From NCBI GenBank assembly GCA_029945375.1, contig CM057057.1:5208001-5272000 (forward strand): a stretch of DNA of 64,000 bases. Direction: 5' to 3'. Within the stretch, counting starts at the first letter, position 1; each line of letters opens with the position of its first letter. Made by a program: the position numbers and the translations under genes. The stretch comes from Agaricus subrufescens. Taxonomy: Eukaryota; Basidiomycota; Agaricomycetes; Agaricales; Agaricaceae. The notes below the pieces were generated by a model that searched no databases, was not told the DNA's origin, and saw nothing but the letters and a program-made list of their open reading frames with translations. Below, in pieces: positions 51,323 to 60,983 of the stretch.

Positions 51323-51751
51323 ATGCGATTCGCTATATTCACGCTTCTTAGTTTCGCCTTCGGGGTATCCGCAATACCGCAAGTACTGCAAGAATATGAG
51401 TTCCTGAAGTTCCCTCCTTGAAGACACGGCCTAACGTTTCATGCTGGCTTACAGGTGGTCCAACTGCACCCAATGTAGGTCTCTATAATCCAAGGAATTT
51501 TTTTCTTTGCCTTAGTTACAACTACTCTTCTACGTCGTTTTGATCTCGTAGACCTGTGAGTGGAACCGAACTTGACCGAAGAACCTATATTTTAGCTGAA
51601 CATAAATTTCGAAGGTCCCCTGGGGTACTTGTGCTGCCGGCCCATTCCTAATGAAACCCCAATGTGTGTCAGATGATTGTTCAATGCTTCTCGTCAGTTA
51701 CATGAAACGGGTTTTTTTAGGTGCTCCCATGTCACTGTTTGCCCTGGTTAG
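51323..51751 (+). CDS. small secreted cysteine-rich protein, copy 4, possibly inactivated
   Basis: The family pattern can be followed: signal exon (MRFAIFTLLSFAFGVSA) from 51323, exon GTGGTCC...CCCAAT, the 4-nt exon ACCT, a 49-nt-type exon with CPLGYLCCRP and the last exon ending HVTVCPG at 51751. The donor of the first intron is the problem. Where the other copies have T then GTGNG, this copy reads T then ATGAGT, so the intron would start with AT and end with AG. Without that splice, translation stops at a TGA after FLKFPP. It may be a recent pseudogene, use a non-canonical donor, or make a truncated peptide. The signal peptide is more diverged than those of copies 1 to 3. Confidence 0.5.
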
Positions 51752-52609
51752 GCTACGGAAGTTCTATGCCCCCATGGCCGACTCAGATAGTGCAATAGTC
51801 CGTTCAGTACGTTACTGTGGCCTGGCACATAGCGGGTCAGTTGTTTCAGCATTGGAGTCTTCACCGGCAGCAACCTCGTTGAAACCATAATCGTCCTCCC
51901 GATGTTACGAGTCTGTCACGTCCTGAGTATTTTACCGGTCCGAGTATCCTTTACACTGAATTAGTAACCACTTGACTCCACGAGAATCGCCGAATCCTGA
52001 AAGATAGAACTCTACCCGCACTGCATGCAATCTTTTTGAATGAATGGCCCAGCACAGCCTTGATATTTGAACCTCACTAAGATCCTCCTTCTACACTCAC
52101 GCTGAGTATCACAATCGTCCTTGAATCGCTCTTTCTAAAGTATTGTTCTCCGGCACCTCATCCGAAAAGGACAGCTGCACAAGTGAGCGGAAAAGGACGC
52201 ACTCGAGGCAACCTAACCGCGTTTGCCGTTCCGAATTAAGCATGCTGAAATCAAGCTATTTGCCGCGGTGGGAAACGATCATACTCTGATTATCATTTCC
52301 CTGTGGCGAATACTGCCGCTACTATTCGGCGTTATGACACCTTAAGTCCCACAGAATAACAGGATAGTGCTTCTGCTCCAAGTTGCTTGTGGTTTAGATG
52401 CGTCACCTATACACTAGACCCTTCGCACGCGCACAACCTTAATATTTAAATCCCTCACCCAAGATATCAAGATGTTATCGATAGGGACATTGTTCACGAG
52501 AACGAAGAAGAGATGACGTGGGAAAATGTTTAATCAATCCAAAATTGGAAGTCACACAAAACGGATAAATAGCCCCTAAACGTTATCACCATCATCACCT
52601 CATAACATC
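51752..52609. other. no gene recognised
   Basis: About 0.86 kb between secreted-protein copy 4 and FKBP copy c. The right end has a GATAAATA at about 52564 that may serve as the core promoter of copy c. Confidence 0.4.
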
Positions 52610-53259
52610 ATGGTCAGTCCGAAATACCGTTATACTACGCCATGCTGCACCTCACATGATACAATTTCTGCATAGGGCGTTGAAGTAACTTCTTTATCTC
52701 CTGGAGACGGAAAATCCTTCCCCAAGAAAGGAGGTTAGTATACTCAAGTCTGCCATATCTCTGGCAATCCTACTAATCGCTTTCATCCAAGACACGGTGA
52801 GGATGCACTATGTGGGCACTCTAAAGAATGGAAAGAAATTTGACTCTAGCAGAGATCGGTGAGCCGCATTCTTTGGTGTATCGCTGATCGCACTCCATAT
52901 CCATTCTTTCTCCTCGAAAGGAATCAACCATTTGAGACGAAAATTGGAGTTGGAAATGTGATCAAAGGATGGGATGAAGGTAGTAATCGATGTCCCAAAA
53001 CACGGTTCTTGACGAGCGTTTAATATTTTCCAACAAGGTGTCCCTCAACTGTCTCTTGGTCAGAAAGCCAGGTTGACCATCAGCTCTGATTATGTGAGTT
53101 GCGTCAATAATCCTTTGTGCCCCGTTCGTAGTTGAGCTTTCCGATAACTAGGGATATGGAAGTAGGGGTGCAGGAGGAGGTGCTATCCCTGCGAATGCTG
53201 ATCTCATTTTTGAGGTCGAACTGTTGGCGATCAACGGTGTGACGGCTCCCAAGAAGTAA
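52610..53259 (+). CDS. FKBP12-type peptidyl-prolyl isomerase, copy c
   Basis: Six exons (52610-52612, 52676-52733, 52792-52858, 52921-52979, 53038-53093, 53152-53259) give 116 aa. Exon 1 is again the ATG alone, followed by GTCAGT. The domain is the most canonical of the three: GVEVTSLSPGDGKSFPKKG, MHYVGTL, KKFDSSRDR, PFETKIGVGNVIKGWDEG, PQLSLGQKA. The loop after SSDYGYGSRG carries a glycine-rich AGGGA and replaces the usual FPPVIPPN with AIPAN. A short extension (GVTAPKK) follows the final strand. Pocket aromatic residues are retained, so it should be an active prolyl isomerase. Confidence 0.9.
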
Positions 53260-54520
53260 AGATCGGGGAGCCATTAATGTGATATTGATTTGTATATGGG
53301 TAATCATTGAAAAACGGTTTTTGTTTCTTTGGTTTGATCGTGGTTTTCGAGACATTAGCTTGAGAGGTGAAAGACATGGAAAAAAGAATTAGGAAGATAA
53401 CTACATCCCGACTGATAGTTGTTCTGTAACATTTCAGACTTCCGATTTTACGCGACACAGGCAGTCTCGGAGTCGTATGACATTAGTCGATGAATGAGTA
53501 CTGTTATTCGTTGGATGCGTATCTATATATACAAGCGCTAATAGCAAAGTTCATTCTCGCTCCTTCCATAGGGAGCATCTGATATGAAGACATCTGCAGG
53601 CTATTGCTCGAGAGCCTCACGGACGGGTTACACGCAAGGAGGCGGTACCAGCACAGAGGGCTCCAGATATAGTAGTATATCCATTCTTTTATATTAATAA
53701 GCCCGCTATCCGAGTTCGTTGCCAGTATGTGGCAGGTTTCTCCATCTGTCCTGGTCATAGCTCAATTGGTTTTACGTTTCGATTTTTTTTTTCTTGTTAA
53801 AGGCGACAGAGGGGGAACAACTCTCATTTGTTGACTTTCAGATTCCACCATCCAGGAGCGTCGTTTAAGTTTTATCAGAAAAGATGCGAAAAAAACGGCC
53901 ATAGTCCCGAACAGGATTGAAGATTGACCATAGAAGTGCCATAGGGCTTTTTTCCAACGAAGAAAAAGTCAAGAATGACCCGCCCATTAAATCAATTAAT
54001 AAATCAAATAAACTGCTACGGCTACAGCAATTCCCATGAAAGGGTTTGTTATTCTCTTATTTGATTAGAGGTGAAAGAGGGAAGAATATGTCCATTTGGG
54101 TGGTTTGTGCGGCTGAGAGTTTCTTTTTAGGTCCTCTTCGTAGTAGTAATGCGGTGGAGTGCGTGAGATGGTGGTAGTAGTATGGTTATGTGTCAACAAA
54201 AGGATTCAACAGCAAAGAGAAGTTGAGAACATGATGGTTGGTCCATAGTTACCCTCCCTGTTCCTTATGATGGGGCCATATCAGTAGGTAGACGCAGCTT
54301 TTTTTTTCTTTTGAAGACATCGGAACGTCTTGCTTTGACCAAAGAAAGGGGAGGGGGCGGCGCCACCGGAACAAACCGAATCGACGGAAGAAGATACTAA
54401 TTCATAAGTATCTACCCACATACCACCAGGTACTAACGTTTCGCGGGACTCATTAAGCGCCTAGGATATTATAGTCCAACACGAGGGAAGGAGAGGGCCA
54501 AGATTTCGGGTCCAAATCAG
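53260..54520. other. no gene recognised
   Basis: About 1.3 kb downstream of FKBP copy c with T-rich and A-rich runs and no supported gene. Confidence 0.4.
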
Positions 54521-55250
54521 AAGCCTTGAGGCTTTCTTTTATGGTGCTTCTAATGCCCGCGTACGTGTGTCATTGAAGAAGCCCTTGGGTCTTCCAGGAT
54601 TTCGTTCCTTATTCGCACCGAGGTTCCGACTGTCCGTCCAAATCGACGACTTTCGCTTTTTTTAAGATTGTTAATTACGTATGTGCAAGGGACGGAGAGA
54701 AGGTGGCAGGTCCATTATTCTGATCTTGCCGCAGTGCGTTATTTTTGGGTTTGTATTGCAATGGTTCGCGGGTATCATTTCCTACTAGCAAAACTCTTGC
54801 CCGAGCCCTGAACGTTGAACTCCGAGCCCTGACTACGTAGATACGTAGTAGTACGTAGCGACATGAGACAGAAGACACCCTCAAAGGTTGTACTGTATTC
54901 AAACGGAGTATTGATATACAAGAGAATGAATGAGAAAGAGCAATGTCAGATAGGATGATGTAAAGCCGAAGACTTTTGAGCATCCGAGAGGCGACTTGAA
55001 CGCGGGAGGTAGTAGACGGGACCTATATGAATGTTCTTCGTTTCAATACCACTGGTGATCACTTTTGGTTTGACAGGGAAACATGCTGCTGCATGCCCGT
55101 TTGGTTTGCGTGAGCACAGTTCGTTCTTGAGCCAGAGACGGATTTCTCTCGGGAAAGGAAGGTTTTTCATTACGATGCTCGGTATGACTTTCAAAACCTT
55201 TTGATGCTGGCATCAGCGGACGATTCAATCTTCCTTTGGATGAACTAGTG
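54521..55250. repeat. diverged direct repeat, left unit
   Basis: Matches the unit at 55796-56454 in the same orientation. Shared blocks include TACGTGTGTCAT, a CCGTYCRAATCGAYGACTTTC block, GGAGAGAAGGTRGCAGG, TTGATCTTGCCGCA, GTTATTTTTGGGT, GGTTCGCGGGTATCA and CGGGAGGTAGTAGA. Overall divergence looks considerable, so the duplication is not recent. Confidence 0.65.
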
Positions 55251-55396
55251 GTAAAGGGCAGATAAAATGAATAAAAATCATGTACTGAAATACTATATGT
55301 TAACTTAACCTGGTAAAGGATATAATTCTCGCTACTCGATTTGCCCTTCGCATTCGTCCCTAGTCTGAATCGAAGGGCCTGCAAGTCCCAAGCCAT
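55187..55396 (-). pseudogene. relic of the P-loop kinase C-terminal end
   Basis: On the minus strand this frame reads KGRLNRPLM followed by a GAAAGTCATACCGAGCATCG stretch. The last exon of the intact kinase gene reads NGRFLMENM with GAGAGTCATACTAAGCGTCG at the same place. Further upstream AAGGGCAAATCGAGTAGCGA resembles the kinase's WRANEND region. Together with the repeated 3' flank this suggests the left repeat unit once carried the end of the same gene; the rest is absent or too diverged to follow. Confidence 0.4.
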
Positions 55397-55795
55397 ATTG
55401 TATTTCTTCTCTACACCAGTTGACTCAAATCCGTAGATGGATAAAAGTAGACATAAGTGCCTGATTGTTCAATGTACGAGTACGCTCCAAGTCTTTCAAA
55501 TTTTCGTGGTACAGTCGTCAGAAAAGTTCTCAGCGGATTTCTCTGTCGACCGGAAAGTGTTAAATATATTGATCATCGTGATTCTCTTTCATTAAATATA
55601 TGTATGTCTTCTATCGAATGTACACTCAGTTTTTTGCGCTCTTATCGGTCACAGACTCTCCTACCATGAGGTGGACTATAGAAAGAATACTGCTCACTTA
55701 ACAATCCCCATTAAATCAGCGACTCCAAAATCCGTATGATAGTCTATCCTTATTGCAAGAGACAATGCCGTGATTGAATAACTGCATATTGTTCA

Positions 55796-56454
55796 AAGCC
55801 TCGAGGCCTGCTCATCTTCAACGCTTCTAATGTCCGTATACGTGTGTCATCGAAGAAGGTCCTAATTTTCTAGGTCTCTGTTCCTTGGGCGCACCGAGTT
55901 TCCTATTGTCCGTTCGAATCGATGACTTTCCTTTTCCTCTCAAGATCATTTTTTACGTATATGCAAGGGGCGGAGAGAAGGTAGCAGGCCCTTTATTATT
56001 TTGATCTTGCCGCAAAACGTTATTTTTGGGTATGTACAGAAACGGTTCGCGGGTATCAAACCCGTTGCCTGTAATCTGGTGATGGACCTGCTTAGATGAT
56101 TTAGCTCGCGTTTTGGACTCTTGTGTACGTGGATACGTAGCGACGCAAAGCCCAAAGGCACTCTTGATAAATGTTGGGTTATCTGAATTCAGTAGGGTAT
56201 AGGGCTAACAAGAGAACAAGCCAAAAAGCACATCGATGTCAGATAGGATGATGCAAAAACGGGGAGCATCTAAGAGTCGACTTGAATGCGGGAGGTAGTA
56301 GAAAGGCCATATATTAATGTCCTTCGTTTTCGTGGTAATCGATTTTGGGTTTAACACAGGATTAGCATACAGCACACCAGTTTGGTTTGGGTGAGGGTGG
56401 TTCGTTTGCTGGCAACAAGTCAAATTCTCGAGGGAAGAAAGAATGATTGTCTCT
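55796..56454. repeat. diverged direct repeat, right unit
   Basis: Partner of 54521-55250. It forms the 3' flank of the intact P-loop kinase gene and ends at that gene's stop codon. Confidence 0.65.
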
Positions 56455-57233
56455 TCACAGAGGTGTCAAGGTAAAGTCGTCGACGCTTAGTATGACTCTC
56501 GTAGGCTCCAGCATATTTTCCATCAAAAATCTGCCATCTACAGACGTTTTAGATAGTTTATTGTGCTAAAAAGATAATATGCTTACTTGGCATGTCGTTC
56601 TCATTCGCCCTCCAAACGGCCTCTTCCTCGTCCTTGGCTACACTAGTGACTACATGCCGTTTTACAATACGTTCAACAACTTTGTCAGTGTCCGTCTTAA
56701 TAAACCATCGTTCGTCTAAAAGTCTTGAGGCCTCCACCCAAGGATTGATGGAGAGAAACGTGTACAGTCCTTCAATGATAATGATCCGGTGGTGAGGATG
56801 AATAGCAACCGCATGAGGCTCAGGATCCTTTATTGCATGGTCGAAGGACGGAGCAGTGATGATGGGTGTTGAAAGAGTGATGTCCTCGTTGAGGGAACGC
56901 ATAAAGTCGACATATGAAGATCCGTCAAAAGTCCAGTGAGCTCCCCGTTTGTCGTGGGCGAGCTGGGGATCGGGCATGGCTGCAAGCTGGGCCCTAGTAT
57001 AGTGCCAGCCATCCAAGCCGATGAGTATCGCAGGCTGGGATTCCAAGGCGGAGATGAGTTTGCGAGAGAAGACCGTTTTTCCTGCGCCTGGGATACCGGC
57101 AATGCCGACCAGGAGGCGCCGATGGGGTGGGATGCTGGGGTCGTGGTCAGCGTATGCATGGATAGGCGAGTGGAAATTACTGGGTGAGGCGAGCGACGAG
57201 GGCGGCAGCGAGCTCGGCAGCGATGGCGTCCAT
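56455..57233 (-). CDS. uridine-kinase-like P-loop NTPase
   Basis: Three exons on the minus strand (57233-57181, 57134-56587, 56537-56455) give 227 aa. The start MDAIAAELAAALVARL at 57233 precedes RRLLVGIAGIPGAGKT, with the Walker A motif at residues 31-38. LIGLDGWHYTRAQLAAM gives the substrate-side Asp and lid region, and AIHPHHRIIIIEGLYTFL the Walker B-like strand; RIVKRHV and ENDMPNGRFLMENML follow. This is the layout of fungal relatives of uridine kinase, pantothenate kinase and yeast Yfh7, small-molecule kinases of uncertain substrate. A longer frame runs upstream to 57406, but it has no homology-like content there and would read across the promoter shared with the neighbour. It is divergent from the glycosidase-like gene; the two start codons are 80 bp apart. 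Confidence 0.85.
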
Positions 57234-57313
57234 GATGTTGGACTTGATGAGTACCAGAAGGACAAGTGACAGCCGCTTGCTGCCCCCGTCCAACACGACA
57301 TCCCTTCCCTACC

Positions 57314-60300
57314 ATGGCCGGTGCAACACAGCGCAGCCTCAAGCGGTGAGCCGCCCGCCGTTCGCCCGTGGCCAGTCCTCATCATATGCAGAGCCGATCC
57401 CTCCACGATTCAGGACAAGTTCCTCGTTGGCTATCAAGGATGGTGAGCCCCATAGTCTGTGCGTGGCAGACCTAGACTGAATTATGCAGGTTTACCTGTG
57501 CCGGCGATGGCGAGCCAGTGGGACCAGGTTAGCAGCCCCTCACAGCCAGATTCGCCGCGATTCTCATTCTGCTCTAGGACACCATGGATGGCTGCATTGG
57601 TTCAACTATCCTATGCCCGACGGCGGCCGGCCAAACACTGACCTCTGGCCCGACGTCTCGTCGTATTCCCCCTCAGAACTCTTTCCTGCCCCCGGCCTAA
57701 AGCTGCAATCAGGCGAGCAGGCTTTCCTGTTCTCTTCCAGAAATCCCAAAACTGTACAAAAGTCAGTGTTTACCTCCGTGTAGAACCTTCCAGCGATCTA
57801 ATCGACCGCAGGCACTTCCGCTGGATGGCAGAGAACGGCGTCGATGGCGCGTTCCTGCAACGTTTTGCGGGCCAGACAGACCTCGAGGCCGGGAACGAGG
57901 GTATTAGGCGCATACGGGACGAAGTCGGCGATTGTGTACGCGATGCAGCAGAGAAGGAGGGCCGTGTTTTTGCAATCATGTAAGTGCGCTCTGCCCAACA
58001 CACTCGCGTCGTTCTGATTGTCGAATCTATCATCTATCCAGGTACGACGTGTCCGGCGTTCCTGCTGATCGCATTCAGCGAGTTCTGGAGCGCGATTGGG
58101 CACACCTCATGCGCGAAAAGTGCGTCCTCGATAGCCCGAGTTATCTCAAAGAAAAAGGAAAGCCCGTGGTCGTATTATGGGGTGAGTGTGGATCCTCTGG
58201 GCTCTCCCCGTCTGACAGGCGACTTTCTCCACTCTAACAACATTCATCTTTGCGCGGCACAGGCTTTGGATTTGATGGTGCTGGCCACACACCGGCCCTC
58301 CTTAGGGCGATCGTGGCTCATTTCAGGACAGTCACCCCGGGAGGTGTCTACATTATGGCAGGCTCCCCTTCTCAATGGAGGACCTCAGAGGGCGATGCTG
58401 ATCGGGATCCTGACTTTCTAAACGTCTGGCTAAATGAATTCGATGCCATCTCCCCGTGGACGATTGGCAGGTTCTCTAACGAACAAGAGGCTGATAACTT
58501 TGCAGAGACAAGGATGAAAGGTGATCATGAGTTGATCAAGAAACGCGTAGAACAGGGGTACAGGAAGGTGGATTATATTCCTGTGATTTTCCCTGGCGGA
58601 TCGGTACGTTCAAGATAAATTTCCTGTGCGAATCGTTCTTGTTAAACTAAATGCCATCAGGGATGCAATCTGTCCGAAGGAAAATGGGGTTGGAATAATA
58701 TCAAGCGGAATGGTGGACGTTTCCTCTGGAAACAGTTCTATAATGCGCGTAAACTTGGCGTTCGATGCATATATGGTGCAATGTGGGATGAGTGAGTACA
58801 CCGTTCAGACCCGATCATTTCGTCCCCCGCGACCCGTCCCCTCGTCCAAAAAGAAATCTGATACTGATTTCGAAAAACCTAGATACGATGAAGGAACCGC
58901 CTTTATGCCTGTCGTAACGCACAAACGTCTGTTACCGCAATCAGACAACTTCAAGTTCATGGCATTGGACGAGGATGGGTATGATCTTCCATCGGATTGG
59001 TAAGAATGTGTGGATTTCTGGGAGGGGGGTTTCTGACGAATACTTTATTTGTAGGTATATGCGTGTTTGTGGACTCGTGTCGGAAACAATGCACAACGAG
59101 CGAAAGATATTCGAAACATTTCCTTCTAAGGAGCTACAAGATTACTGGTCTAATAGACCCAAGTATGAGGACGCGCCAGCCCATGCCAGCGTTTCGGGTT
59201 CGACTTCATCTGGGACTGGTTCGAATGATCAGGGAGGAAAACCAGAAGATGTTGGACAGTCATACCAAGAATGGTTAGATATGCAGAGCCAGGGAAAGGA
59301 AGAAGCACCACCGCCTCCGTATTCTTTGGAAGCCGAGGCAACGCCAACTACTGCCGTGCTTGCTGCGCCGACAGTTGCACCCAACACAGCGCCTGCGGCC
59401 GCAGGAACTAACACTACATCCGTCGCACAACATACGAGTTCACCGTCAGCAGCACCACAAGCTATGAACAGCGACCCCGTCCGCGGCCCTTCGAACTCGA
59501 ACATTACTGTTGCCTCTCCTACCACCACCATCGCCCCACATTCACATTCACATAACGCTACACCACCTACTGTGAATGTTTCGACATATCCAGACCAGCA
59601 AACCCATGGTCCCGGTTCTAGTGGTGCTGTATCCAGTACTCCCGACCCTCAAATGGCTTCACTTGTGAATAACTTTGAACACAGCACGAGAATTGCTTCG
59701 CCGCAACCACATGCTGGACGTTACGACCCGAATTCGCCTCATTCCGCTCATGCCGTCGCTTCTAGTTCAGATGGATATGGGGGGAACAGACCGGACGCGA
59801 ACTTTGGTACCACACCCGATTTATCGTCAGCCAGTGGAAGACCTCTGTCTCATCAGGAGTATTCTTCTTCACCACCACCACAACAACCACAACAAACTTC
59901 GACGCCGGGCTCTTGGTCTCAAGAACAATGGCCACCGGCGGAATGGAAGGGGACTAATCCAAATGTACCTTACGCTCCGTATAGGGGGGGTAAAGCTGGT
60001 GCAAATTTAATGAGGCCTCATACAGTTAGCGGTCCTCATTCTTCGAGTCCGAGTGGGGGTAGTGCTGGGGCAAATCTAAAGCCGAACGCCACGATTTGTG
60101 GATCTAATCCGACTTCGCAAGGAAGACACGGTTATGGGCATTCTTCACCAGGTCCTTCTTTCCCCAGCGGTCCTCAAGATATCGGATCGACCGCGCCAAG
60201 CTTTCCTACGCATGGAGGCTTTGGTTCCGGTGGAGGTTCCTCTTATCTCCCCCCTACTCCGAATGTTTCAACTTATCCTGGACAAAGGCCAGCATCACCA

Positions 60301-60983
60301 TATCCGCCTTCTATGAATCCAGGTACTGGTCCTTCTACTCCAAGTATGCCCACTTCGACATATCCGGGCCAACAATCGTACTATCCATATGCACCACATC
60401 ATACTTCTCCGCCTCACAGTCCGCCGGGAGTGCCATCACCATACCCTTCTCCACCGACTAATTATACGCCATATAATTCCCACCCTTCACAGGCAATGCC
60501 ACCTCCGCATATTCCTGGGATGCAGTTCCCTCAGGGGCCTCCCGGAGGATATGACCAAAGTGTTGGGACAACGGGTGGTGGGCCGCATACTGGCGGATAT
60601 GCGGGTGGATACTACCCTTCACAGGGTCAGTATACGCAACACGGAAATAATCATTATTACGGAGGCCCTGGATTCCCTCAGGCTGATGCTAGAGTACCGG
60701 GACCCGGATCTTGGATGCCTGCACCTGGCGGAACGTCATCGCCGCCGTCATCACCGTTCCCTCCACCACCACGTAAGTGTCGACTTTTTACTTTAATTTT
60801 CCGCTGTATTGATTGTTTTATTTAATCACAGGGCCACATAATTATCCGGTATCGTCAGGACAAAAGCCTGCACCTACGAAACAGATGTCTGGTCCGATGG
60901 AATTAGCGCTGTCGGCTGTTGATCAAGTGGCGGGTAAGAAGAGGAGGGAGCAGTTGCAGGGGTTGTTGGGTAAGCTTAAGTGA
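57314..60983 (+). CDS. GH99/GH71-like glycosidase with long disordered tail
   Basis: Eleven exons (57314-57345, 57392-57442, 57490-57527, 57578-57761, 57812-57979, 58042-58181, 58263-58603, 58661-58791, 58883-58999, 59055-60772, 60832-60983) give 1023 aa. Residues about 10-445 resemble the TIM-barrel proteins annotated as GH99/GH71-like or putative xylosidase/arabinosidase: KFLVGYQGWFTCAGDG, HWFNYPMPDGG, DLWPDVSSYSPSELFPA, HFRWMAENGVDGAFLQRFAG, FAIMYDVSG, VVVLWGFGFDG, YIMAGSPSQWR, VIFPGGSG, IYGAMWDEYDEGTAFMP. No signal peptide is seen, so it is probably intracellular. After about residue 445 comes roughly 580 aa of Pro/Ser/Gly/Thr-rich disorder with a PPPPYSLE motif near the junction and repeats of STYPxQ and GANL. 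The tail closes with a short conserved-looking helix (MELALSAVDQVAG, then KKRREQLQGLLG). All joints agree in phase, so the fusion is a single reading frame. Confidence 0.8.
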
